From NCBI GenBank assembly GCA_017475555.1, contig JAFVFL010000020.1, positions 35,889-99,888 of the forward strand: 64,000 bases of DNA. The letters are read 5' to 3'. Below, one piece after another: positions 8,513 through 18,022 of the stretch (the first letter of the stretch is position 1; every line of letters starts with the position of its first letter). The stretch is from Ruminococcus sp. (lineage in GTDB: Bacteria; Bacillota; Clostridia; Oscillospirales; Ruminococcaceae). Made by a program: the position numbers and the translations under genes. The notes beneath the pieces are model-generated. The model saw only the letters and a program-made list of their open reading frames with translations. It ran no database searches and was not told the DNA's origin.

Positions 8513-9907
8513 TCAGACTGTGTGTCCGTTATCCCTGAGTATATCAACGACCTTGTCGGCATATTTCCTGCATATATCCTCAGACGAAGCCTCTACCATT
8601 ACCCTGATCAGCGGCTCTGTACCGCTCTCACGGACAAGTATCCTGCCGGTAGTGCCAAGTGCCTCTGTTACCTCTGCGACTGCCGCCTGAACGTCCGGGT
8701 CAGCCTGTGCAGCACTCTTGTCCTTCACCCTCACGTTTTCAAGCACCTGCGGATACACCTTGAACGGAGCGGCAAGCTCGCTCAGTGTCTTTTCCTTTGA
8801 CATTATGACCTGCATTATCTTCAGACTCGTAAGTATTCCGTCACCGGTGGAGGCGTACTTTGAGAAGATGATATGTCCCGACTGCTCACCGCCGAGAATA
8901 CACCCGTGCTCCTTCATGTACTCATACACATACTTATCCCCGACAGCCGTCTTTGCATAATCTATCCCGATCTCGTCGAACGCCTTGAACAGCCCGAAAT
9001 TTGACATTACTGTTGCCACTACTGTGTTGTTGATGAGAGAGCCCTTTTCCTTCATATATCTTCCGTAGATATAGAGGATATGGTCGCCGCTTATGACATT
9101 TCCGAGCTCGTCAACACACAGACAGCGGTCGGCGTCACCGTCATACGCAAAGCCTGCATCAAGGTGATTCTCCCTGACGTACTGCTGGAGGACTTCAATA
9201 TGCGTAGACCCGGCATTCTCGTTGATATTCACTCCGTTCGGAGCGGCGTTTATAACATGAGTCTCTGCACCGAGTGCATCGAAAACAGCCCTTGCTATAG
9301 TCCACGCAGCACCATTCGCACAGTCCAGACCGATACGTTTGCCCCTGAATGAATACATTCCAAGCGAGATAAGATATCCTATATACCGGTTTCTACCGGC
9401 AACGTAATCCACGCTCCTGCCGATATCGCCGTTTATCGCAAAGGGCAGCTCTCCGCCGTCCGTGAGATCCGGGTCAAGTGCAGAAAGTCTTCCGTCAAGG
9501 TAAGCCTCGACAAGCTCGATCACCTCGTCCTCCATTTTCTCGCCGTCATGGTTTATCAGCTTCAGACCGTTGTCGCAGTACGGGTTGTGGCTTGCAGATA
9601 TCATTATACCGCAGTCGAAGCCGTCAACTCGGGTAACATAGGCTACCGAGGGAGTCGTTGTCACATGGAGCAGATAAGCGTCCGCACCGGAGGCAGTAAG
9701 ACCGCCGACAAGGGAATACTCGAACATATAGCTTGAGCGGCGTGTGTCCTTACCAATAACTATCCTTGCAGGCTCAGTGCTGCCGGAGCGGCGTTTCTGC
9801 TGACCGTAATACCAGCCGAGGAATCTTCCGACCTTGAAGGCGTGATCTGCTGTCAGTCCGACATTGGCAGTGCCTCTGAAACCGTCTGTACCAAAATACT
9901 TTCCCAT
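8513..9907 (-). CDS. glmM: Phosphoglucosamine mutase
   Basis: GlmM converts glucosamine-6-phosphate to glucosamine-1-phosphate on the path to UDP-GlcNAc, peptidoglycan and other polymers. The 464-residue protein has the family start KYFGTDGFRGTAN, the phosphoserine loop ISASHNPYCDNG (Ser 106 as the phosphorylated residue), the metal loop DGDADRC near 245, the sugar loop GGEQSGH near 335, and the phosphate-binding RESGTEPLIRVM near 425. Length and all motifs are normal. GGGAG precedes the start. It is transcribed alone from a good promoter. Confidence 0.96.
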   Translation of the reverse strand: MGKYFGTDGFRGTANVGLTADHAFKVGRFLGWYYGQQKRRSGSTEPARIVIGKDTRRSSYMFEYSLVGGLTASGADAYLLHVTTTPSVAYVTRVDGFDCGIMISASHNPYCDNGLKLINHDGEKMEDEVIELVEAYLDGRLSALDPDLTDGGELPFAINGDIGRSVDYVAGRNRYIGYLISLGMYSFRGKRIGLDCANGAAWTIARAVFDALGAETHVINAAPNGVNINENAGSTHIEVLQQYVRENHLDAGFAYDGDADRCLCVDELGNVISGDHILYIYGRYMKEKGSLINNTVVATVMSNFGLFKAFDEIGIDYAKTAVGDKYVYEYMKEHGCILGGEQSGHIIFSKYASTGDGILTSLKIMQVIMSKEKTLSELAAPFKVYPQVLENVRVKDKSAAQADPDVQAAVAEVTEALGTTGRILVRESGTEPLIRVMVEASSEDICRKYADKVVDILRDNGHTV

Positions 9908-9967
9908 AATGCTTCTCCCTTTATAAAGTAATTATTATGTTGTGAGGTATATGCTGTATACATTTAT

Positions 9968-9996
9968 ATTGTAGCACATATTTCAGAAATAGTCAA
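9968..9996 (-). promoter_or_regulatory. Promoter of glmM
   Basis: TTGACT (9991-9996), 17 bases and TACAAT (9968-9973) on the minus strand point toward glmM, with a leader of about 50 bases. Confidence 0.65.
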
Positions 9997-10088
9997 TAAA
10001 TTGGGAAAATTTATGCTGATCCGGTGAAAAGAGCTGATGGCAGGTGCTAACTGATACGGGGAGACGGCAGCAGGTGCACGCCGCAGGC

Positions 10089-10448
10089 TCACTTGTCCTT
10101 CTGTGAGAAGGCAAGCGAGGCGAAAAGACCTGCGGCAAGTGCGGCAGTGATACCTCCGGCGGCGGCTGTAAGCCCACCTGTCAGGATACCGAGCAGTCCC
10201 CTCTCATTAACTGCCCTCCGGACTCCCTCTGCAAGAAGATGACCGAAGCCCGTCAGCGGAACTGTTGCACCTGCACCTGCAAAATCCACAAGCGGCTTAT
10301 ACAGACCGAGTGCCGACAGAATTACCCCTGCAACGACATAGCCGGTCAGTATCCTTGCCGGCGTGAGCTTTGTCCGGTCTATCAGTATCTGCCCCACGGC
10401 ACAGAGAAGTCCGCCGATAAGAAATGCCTTGATAAGTGCTGAAATCAT
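10089..10448 (-). CDS. spoVAE: Stage V sporulation protein AE
   Basis: This 119-residue membrane protein matches the SpoVAEb type. The pattern LIGGLLCAVGQILIDRTKLTPARILTGYVV is characteristic (shown here as part of residues 8-40), and three or four hydrophobic segments follow. SpoVA proteins move dipicolinic acid and calcium into the forespore and out again at germination. The gene overlaps the spoVAD stop. An ATG at 10454 overlaps it as ATGA, but AGGAGG is only two bases before that one and eight before the ATG at 10448, which is chosen here. Confidence 0.82.
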   Translation of the reverse strand: MISALIKAFLIGGLLCAVGQILIDRTKLTPARILTGYVVAGVILSALGLYKPLVDFAGAGATVPLTGFGHLLAEGVRRAVNERGLLGILTGGLTAAAGGITAALAAGLFASLAFSQKDK

Positions 10449-10450
10449 GG

Positions 10451-11467
10451 TCATACCCTCCTGAAATGAACGAGATGTGCGATAGACGGGATAGTTTCGC
10501 CCTGCTGCAATATCAGCGGCGACATGAGTGCTCCCGTTGCTGCAAAAAGTATATTCTCCGCCTGTCCGGTCTCTAAAAGCGGCAGGAAATGACCGCACAG
10601 CACCGCTGCACTGCACCCGCAGCCTGAGCCTCCGCAGTGCGTGTCCTGTGTATCGCCGTCAGCGGCATCGAATATCATCGCTCCGCAGTCCCTGTGGCGG
10701 CTGCGGATATCTATTCCCACAGTGTCAAGCACCTGCGGAAGAAGCTCGCTCCCGACGGTACCAAGATCCCCGGTCACGATGTGATCGTAGTCCTCCGGAG
10801 AAGTCCCGGTAGCCGTAAGATAGCGGCGTATCGTCTCTGCGGCTGCCGGTGCCATTGCACTTCCCATATTCGTCATATCATTTATCCCCATGTCAGCGAT
10901 CACTCCGATACAGCCCCCTGCGACCTTTATCCCTCCGCTCCCGGACAGCATTACAGCCCCGGCTGCGGTACAAGTCCACTGCGAGGTAGGCGTCCTCTGA
11001 CCGCCGTAAGAAAGCGGAAATCTGAATTGCCGCTCCGCTGTTGAAAAGTGTGACGAGGTAACGGAAAGAGTTCTGCGTACCGCACCTGTCTCCGCAAAGA
11101 GTGCCGCCGTCAGTATGCTCTCCGCCATTGTCGAGCAAGCCCCGTAAAGCCCGATATACGGTATCCCAAGCTCCCTTAGTCCGTATGCCGACGCAATACA
11201 CTGGTTGTTCAGGTCGCCTGCACACACAAGGTCAACGTCCTCCTTTGTCAGTCCTGCCTTTGTCACAGCTATACCAGCCGCACGCCTTTGCAGCAGGCTT
11301 TCCGCCTGTTCCCACGTTTCACAGCCGAGGTGCGAATCCTCTGCTATCTCGTCAAAGCAGTCCCCCAGAGGCCCCTCGGACTCCTTTTTCCCCGCCACTG
11401 AGCCGTAGCTCTCAACTCTGATATCCCCGGTCAGCCGGAATACTCCCGGTGCTATAAATTCTGCCAT
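10451..11467 (-). CDS. spoVAD: Stage V sporulation protein AD
   Basis: This 338-residue protein has the length of Bacillus SpoVAD and its thiolase-like features, including GLYGACSTMAESI near 130 and the repeated Gly-rich core. SpoVAD is the dipicolinic-acid-binding part of the SpoVA channel on the inner spore membrane. AAAGGAGAT precedes the ATG at 11467; longer in-frame starts run into the repeat at 11491-11570 and lack a ribosome site. spoVAE follows directly. spoVAC, usually just upstream, is missing here and may be elsewhere in the genome. Confidence 0.88.
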   Translation of the reverse strand: MAEFIAPGVFRLTGDIRVESYGSVAGKKESEGPLGDCFDEIAEDSHLGCETWEQAESLLQRRAAGIAVTKAGLTKEDVDLVCAGDLNNQCIASAYGLRELGIPYIGLYGACSTMAESILTAALFAETGAVRRTLSVTSSHFSTAERQFRFPLSYGGQRTPTSQWTCTAAGAVMLSGSGGIKVAGGCIGVIADMGINDMTNMGSAMAPAAAETIRRYLTATGTSPEDYDHIVTGDLGTVGSELLPQVLDTVGIDIRSRHRDCGAMIFDAADGDTQDTHCGGSGCGCSAAVLCGHFLPLLETGQAENILFAATGALMSPLILQQGETIPSIAHLVHFRRV

Positions 11468-11490
11468 TTTATCTCCTTTCAAATTCTTCA

Positions 11491-11570
11491 GGGCATCTCT
11501 GAAAACCTTTTTGAGAAAGATCAGCTGCACACAGTACATTTCCTTTTGCCAGATAGTTTTAGAGATACCC
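11491..11570. repeat. About 80 bp MITE-like remnant with terminal inverted repeats
   Basis: The left end GGGCATCTCTGAAAAC and the reverse complement of the right end GGGTATCTCTAAAAC match at nearly all positions. Ends beginning GGGTATCTCTAAAA are typical of some IS5-type elements, so this is probably a non-autonomous derivative. It lies in the leader of spoVAD. No coding sequence is visible within it. Confidence 0.45.
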
Positions 11571-11615
11571 TTGATCTGAATATATTATCTTCATTTTCCG
11601 GCGGATTATTCAAAA

Positions 11616-11665
11616 TTAGCACTCTACTCTCGCTTCTGCTAGCACTCGACAGCTTAGACTGCTAA
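11616..11665 (+). promoter_or_regulatory. CIRCE operator upstream of hsp20
   Basis: Positions 11639-11665 read CTAGCACTC, nine bases, GACTGCTAA. Against the CIRCE consensus TTAGCACTC-N9-GAGTGCTAA only two positions differ. A perfect left half-site TTAGCACTC lies 23 bases further upstream (11616-11624). This suggests control of the small heat-shock gene by the HrcA repressor. HrcA itself is not in the window. Confidence 0.7.
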
Positions 11666-11698
11666 ATTTCATCATTCTGTCACAAAGCTATGATAATA

Positions 11699-11726
11699 CT
11701 GACATAAAACGGCAGTATCATATAGA
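11699..11726 (+). promoter_or_regulatory. Possible promoter of hsp20
   Basis: CTGACA (11699-11704), 16 bases and TATAGA (11721-11726) lie 34 bases downstream of the CIRCE element. The transcript would have a leader of about 120 bases. The rest of the gene-free stretch 11468-11852 holds the MITE-like remnant, CIRCE and the tiny frame described next. Confidence 0.45.
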
Positions 11727-11751
11727 CAATGAAACGAAAGGAGACAGTCCA

Positions 11752-11838
11752 ATGAGAAGAAGTTAGCAATTAAATGAAGACATGAATAAAGCACCCATTA
11801 ATGCACAGAATACGATAATTCCCGGCAATGCCGGATAA
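11752..11838 (+). other. Tiny reading frame in the hsp20 leader, split by a UAG
   Basis: AAAGGAG precedes an ATG at 11752 that encodes MRRS and then meets TAG. The same frame continues for QLNED, a second ATG at 11782 and MNKAPINAQNTIIPGNAG before TAA at 11838. It ends just before the ribosome site of hsp20. It could be a leader peptide or a small gene broken by one nonsense change. Nothing indicates a function. Confidence 0.3.
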
Positions 11839-11852
11839 AGGAGGATATATTT

Positions 11853-12290
11853 ATGAGATACGGACTTACACCATTCGGCAGAGGCTATGACCTTTTCAAT
11901 ATTCTCGACGATATTGATAAGGAGTTTTTCGGCGGTGCAATGCCTGCAAACGCCTGCCGCACCGATATTAAGGACTGTGGAGACAAGTACGTTATGGAGT
12001 CTGAGCTTCCCGGCTTCGAGAAGGAGGATATCAAGCTCGATATCAACGGCTCTTACCTTGTTATATCTGCTGAGCACAAGGCTGAGTCCGGGAACGAGGA
12101 CAAGGCTGAGGACGGCAGCGTGAAGTATATCCGCAGAGAGCGTACCTACGGCTCATATAAGAGGAGCTTCGATATCTCCGACGTGGACGCAGACGCTATA
12201 TCCGCTGAGTATAAGAACGGCATTCTTTCTATCGAGCTTCCGAAGAAGAAGCCCGAAGCACCTACTGCTAAGAGACTTGAGATAAAGTAA
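11853..12290 (+). CDS. Small heat-shock protein, Hsp20/alpha-crystallin family
   Basis: This 145-residue cytoplasmic chaperone holds unfolding proteins until they are refolded. An alpha-crystallin domain spans about 40-140, with YVMESELPGFEKEDIKLDI near its start, the family signature YKNGILSIELPKK near 120-133, and a short tail ending LEIK. AAAGGAGG lies eight bases before the ATG. The CIRCE element upstream indicates heat control. The gene runs convergently toward secF, and a shared terminator hairpin between them has been split by a repeat element. Confidence 0.93.
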   Translation: MRYGLTPFGRGYDLFNILDDIDKEFFGGAMPANACRTDIKDCGDKYVMESELPGFEKEDIKLDINGSYLVISAEHKAESGNEDKAEDGSVKYIRRERTYGSYKRSFDISDVDADAISAEYKNGILSIELPKKKPEAPTAKRLEIK

Positions 12291-12300
12291 TATATAAATA

Positions 12301-12646
12301 GATCACCCTCGGCGGTGGTTCTTGTACAGAAATTCATACGTGTTATCGGGGGACACCTTTCTGAAGAAAGGTTCCGCCAACAGCGGCGGTCCCCTCTGTC
12401 TCACTACGTTCGACATCTCCCCGCCCCGCGGGGAGTCACCCCCGTACCCCATTCCAAAGACTTTTAATTAAAATCCCCAGATAGGGCACACAAGTGTTTA
12501 CCGGTCTGATTTTTCCGGAGTGCCCTATCTGGGGATTTTAGCTTAAAGTTTTAGGATAGGAGTTTGAGGGATACCCCTTTTTCAAAAGGGTTTCCCTCAA
12601 TAATACGTGTAAATATCCTATAGAAGAACCACCACCGAGGGTGATC
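12301..12646. terminator. Bidirectional hsp20/secF terminator with an insertion in its loop
   Basis: The arms 12301-12323 and 12624-12646 are a 23-base inverted repeat with one mismatch (stem core GATCACCCTCGG). The right arm is followed by TTTTTT on the plus strand, and the left arm leads into a T-rich stretch on the minus strand. That is a two-way terminator for the convergent genes. The arms are now about 300 bases apart because a repeat element fills the loop. Confidence 0.65.
12344..12613. repeat. Non-coding repeat element, copy 1
   Basis: About 270 bases are nearly identical to 37378-37646. The element contains CTTTCTGAAGAAAG, a CCGC-CAACA-GCGG hairpin, a CCCCGCGGGG palindrome and a 20 bp perfect stem (12469-12488 with 12521-12540, core CCCCAGATAGGGCA) whose loop differs completely between copies. 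It ends with a CCCTTTTTC/AAAAGGG hairpin. No open reading frame of note is present. It sits inside the loop of a terminator hairpin, as the other copy does. Confidence 0.8.
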
Positions 12647-12658
12647 TTTTTTCATATA

Positions 12659-13627
12659 TTACTTCTTAGCAGCTCTGTTCTTCCACCACGACCATGTAAC
12701 AGGTGCGACGAAGAGTGAAGAATATGCACCTGAGATAAGTCCGAACATAAGCGGTACAGAGAAGCTGAGGAGCGAAGTATAGCCGCTTATCAGGACTACT
12801 ATAGTTACAACGAGCATTGTGCCGATAGTAGTTATAGAGGTTCTTATCGACCTTGTGAGAGACTGCGAGCAGCCCATGTTGATAAGCTCGTTCAGGCTTG
12901 CCTTTGGCATAAGTGAGCGGTTCTCACGTATTCTGTCGTAAATAACGATCGTGTTGTTGATCGAATAGCCGAGTATCGTGAGGATAACTGCAACGATATT
13001 TGAATTGAACTCAAATCCGAAAAGCACTGTTACTGCAAGTGCAACGAGGAGGTCGTGGATAAGTGCGAACACAGAGCACACACCAGCTGACCAGCCGCCT
13101 ATCTTCCTGAATCTTATCGCTATATAGATGACCACGACTATCGCCGCAAAAATTATCGCAACAAGGCATTTCAGCAGGAACTCACGTCCTGATGACGGGC
13201 TTACATCATTTGAATCGAACAGCTCAAGCCCGTTATCCGGATTCGCTGCCTGTAAGGACTCCGTAAGCTCAACCTGTCTGTCAACGTTGAGTCCCTCGTT
13301 TGAGGTAAAGGAGATCGTGAGCTGCTTGCTGCCCGAATCAAGGCTCTCACCGGTACGTGCGGTAACGGGAGTATTGACAATGCTCTTTACTGTCTCCTGA
13401 ACGCTGTCAGTGCTGATATCGCCAGTGTAGGTATATGTCAGCATAGTGCCGCCCCTGAACTCGATAGCGAGGTTCACGCCCCTGATTATTATACCGAGCA
13501 GAAGTGCTGCTGCTACTCCGATAACGATACCAAGTATCATACGCTTCTTTGAGCAGAAGTCGTACACCTTTCCTGTGTAGACCGGTGCGGAAGCGGCAGA
13601 GGTCTTTTTCTTCTTGTTATTGCTCAC
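12659..13627 (-). CDS. secF: Protein translocase subunit SecF
   Basis: SecF works with SecD at the Sec translocon to pull secreted proteins across the membrane with the proton gradient. The 322-residue protein has a first membrane segment near 30-48, a periplasmic-side domain (50-140), and five more segments. The conserved IEFRGGTMLTYTY lies near 53 and YSINNTIVIYDRIREN near 220. It overlaps the secD stop by four bases (ATGA), so translation is coupled. Confidence 0.95.
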   Translation of the reverse strand: MSNNKKKKTSAASAPVYTGKVYDFCSKKRMILGIVIGVAAALLLGIIIRGVNLAIEFRGGTMLTYTYTGDISTDSVQETVKSIVNTPVTARTGESLDSGSKQLTISFTSNEGLNVDRQVELTESLQAANPDNGLELFDSNDVSPSSGREFLLKCLVAIIFAAIVVVIYIAIRFRKIGGWSAGVCSVFALIHDLLVALAVTVLFGFEFNSNIVAVILTILGYSINNTIVIYDRIRENRSLMPKASLNELINMGCSQSLTRSIRTSITTIGTMLVVTIVVLISGYTSLLSFSVPLMFGLISGAYSSLFVAPVTWSWWKNRAAKK

Positions 13628-15027
13628 TTCTCATCACCTCCGTAAAGCTTCTTATTGCCTGCCCACTTTGAAAGTGATGTGACCATAAGTCTTGATGCGA
13701 ACACTCCGAAGATGAAGTTGCACACAACACCTGCAAGGAGAGTGAAGCCGAATGAATAAACAACGCCCTCAGTCGTAGCTCCGAACATACGGAATATCGT
13801 ACTGTTGAGTATCTTTGAGAAGAAGCTCGACGGAACTCCGAATGCACCCATAAGTATAACAGCGATAAGTACATTGGTGATATTACCGTCAAGGATAGCA
13901 CTGAATGCTCTCTTGTACGCCACTCTGATAGCTGAATCGAGGGATTTTCCAGTCCTCAGCTCCTCCTTTATCCTCTCGCCGGTGATTATATTCGCATCTA
14001 CGCCCATACCTACAGAGAGTATGATACCTGCGATACCGGGGATAGTGAGGGTAGAGCCGGGCATGAAGCCGAACCAGCCTGTCACAGCTGCGATAGAGCC
14101 TGCGATCTGTCCGCAGAGTGCTATAACTGCAACAACGCCCGGAACACGGTAGAGAACTATCATGTATATAGCTATAAGTGCGAATGCGATAGCTGCTGCG
14201 AGGAGAATAGCGTCAAGCGAGCCCTCGCCCATTGTCGGAGAGATGGTCTTGAAGCTCTTTGTCTCCATCTTGAACGGCAGAGCACCGGAATTTATCTGGT
14301 CAGAGAGCTTCTTTGCACTGTCGCTGTCGAAGCTGCCCGTGATGATCGCATTTCCGTCGGTGATCGCATTGTTTACGGACGGAGCGGATATCATGGTATT
14401 GTCCATCCATATGGATATAGGAGTGCTTGTCCCGGCAAGCTCAGAGGTCGCATCTGCGAATTTCTGCCTTCCGGAGCTGTTGAGTGAAAGCGATACTACC
14501 CACTGGAGATCGCCGTAATCGTCCTGCTGCTGACCGTAGCCAGCCTCAGCGATATCCTCGCCGTTGAGGACTATCTCTCCGGTCGGAGTGACGTTCCCCT
14601 CATCGTCAGTGTCGTAATCTGTACCCTTGCGGAAGGTAAGCTCTGCCATTTCGCCAAGCTCCTTTACGGCAGCCTCCGGGTCGAAATCGCTCTCGCCTGC
14701 CTGCCACGGGAAGCGGACGATTATCCTGTCGCTCTTTGCGTCGCTGTAGACCTCATTGTCGTTGATACCGAGTGAGCTGAGACGGGTCTTGATTACCTCC
14801 GTCGCAGCGTCGAGCTGAGCCTCAGTTGCATCGAAATCACCTGCCGGGGCAAAGGTAACGTCAACACCGCCCTTGATGTCTATACCAAGGCGTATATCGT
14901 CAACACCCTTTATAACGACCTTTGTGTTGTCGGCATAGAGATAATCCAGTCCGATAACAGCCGAAGCCGCAAACAGAATGATAAGAGCAACGACAATGAA
15001 GAAAGTGGGTTTACCGATCTTTTTCAC
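13624..15027 (-). CDS. secD: Protein translocase subunit SecD
   Basis: This 467-residue protein has six membrane segments and a large external domain. It shows GLDIKGGVDVTF-type P1 sequence near 50 and the conserved GMGVDANIITGERIKEELR near 370. The start is the GTG at 15027, preceded by AAGGAGG at seven bases. Longer in-frame extensions reach into the promoter and are rejected. secF follows with an ATGA overlap. Confidence 0.95.
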   Translation of the reverse strand: MKKIGKPTFFIVVALIILFAASAVIGLDYLYADNTKVVIKGVDDIRLGIDIKGGVDVTFAPAGDFDATEAQLDAATEVIKTRLSSLGINDNEVYSDAKSDRIIVRFPWQAGESDFDPEAAVKELGEMAELTFRKGTDYDTDDEGNVTPTGEIVLNGEDIAEAGYGQQQDDYGDLQWVVSLSLNSSGRQKFADATSELAGTSTPISIWMDNTMISAPSVNNAITDGNAIITGSFDSDSAKKLSDQINSGALPFKMETKSFKTISPTMGEGSLDAILLAAAIAFALIAIYMIVLYRVPGVVAVIALCGQIAGSIAAVTGWFGFMPGSTLTIPGIAGIILSVGMGVDANIITGERIKEELRTGKSLDSAIRVAYKRAFSAILDGNITNVLIAVILMGAFGVPSSFFSKILNSTIFRMFGATTEGVVYSFGFTLLAGVVCNFIFGVFASRLMVTSLSKWAGNKKLYGGDEK

Positions 15028-15115
15028 GATCTTGCCTCCTTGATTGATTAATGAAAAATTAAAGTAAGGCAGAATGCAGAGGGATATTTCCCCTGCACTT
15101 TGCTCAATTATTTCT

Positions 15116-15144
15116 ATGATACTATATTTTGCCAAAAAAGTCAA
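15116..15144 (-). promoter_or_regulatory. Promoter of secD-secF
   Basis: TTGACT (15139-15144), 17 bases and TATCAT (15116-15121) on the minus strand. The leader contains a GCAGAGGG/CCCCTGC hairpin. The gap to atpC (15145-15248) shows nothing further, and no clear terminator of the ATP synthase operon was found. Confidence 0.6.
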
Positions 15145-15248
15145 GCATTAACATTCCGCCGTTTCCATTTTGCGGAATCTGCACAAATGAAGCAGCCGGA
15201 AATATACAAATTTCACAATTTATACTGCACGCACTGTCCGCCCGGAAG

Positions 15249-15659
15249 CTATTTGAAATGCTTCTGAGATACCTTCAGCCGGTTCATCGCCCGGTTCAGA
15301 GCCGCCTGAGTGTGGTAATACTCCATTATGCTTTGCTTCTGACGCAGCTGCTCCTCAGCTCTTTCCTTTGCCTCCTCGGCACGCTTTATGTCTATCTCCT
15401 CCGGCAGCTCGCACGAATCCGCAAGTATTACAGCCCTGTCCGGCATTACCTCGATGAAGCCCTCGGATATCGCCGCATAGCTCCATTCACCGCCGGTCAT
15501 GTATTTCAGCTCACCGGTCGGAAGGCACGTTACGAGCGGCTCGTGACCGGGAAGTATACCGAGAAGTCCGTCTATCGCCGTGATAACGAGATGCTCGCAC
15601 TCTCCCTCGAAGAATACCCGGTCAGCTGCGATTATTTCAAGATGAAAGGTCTTTGCCAT
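15249..15659 (-). CDS. atpC: ATP synthase epsilon subunit
   Basis: This 136-residue last gene of the F1Fo operon encodes the rotor-stalk subunit that contacts gamma and the c-ring and regulates ATP hydrolysis. The beta-sandwich domain (1-85) contains DGLLGILPGHEPLVTCL, and the C-terminal two-helix part (88-136) is Arg/Glu/Gln-rich. Length and motifs are normal. It starts 16 bases after atpD. Confidence 0.93.
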   Translation of the reverse strand: MAKTFHLEIIAADRVFFEGECEHLVITAIDGLLGILPGHEPLVTCLPTGELKYMTGGEWSYAAISEGFIEVMPDRAVILADSCELPEEIDIKRAEEAKERAEEQLRQKQSIMEYYHTQAALNRAMNRLKVSQKHFK

Positions 15660-15675
15660 AGCATTTCACCTGCCG

Positions 15676-18008
<2,333 letters not shown>

Positions 18009-18022
18009 AGCAGCACCCCCTG

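Noticed and set aside
12344..12613. Repeat considered as a protein-coding insertion or small IS
   Set aside because: No conserved reading frame occurs in both copies and no transposase remnant is visible.
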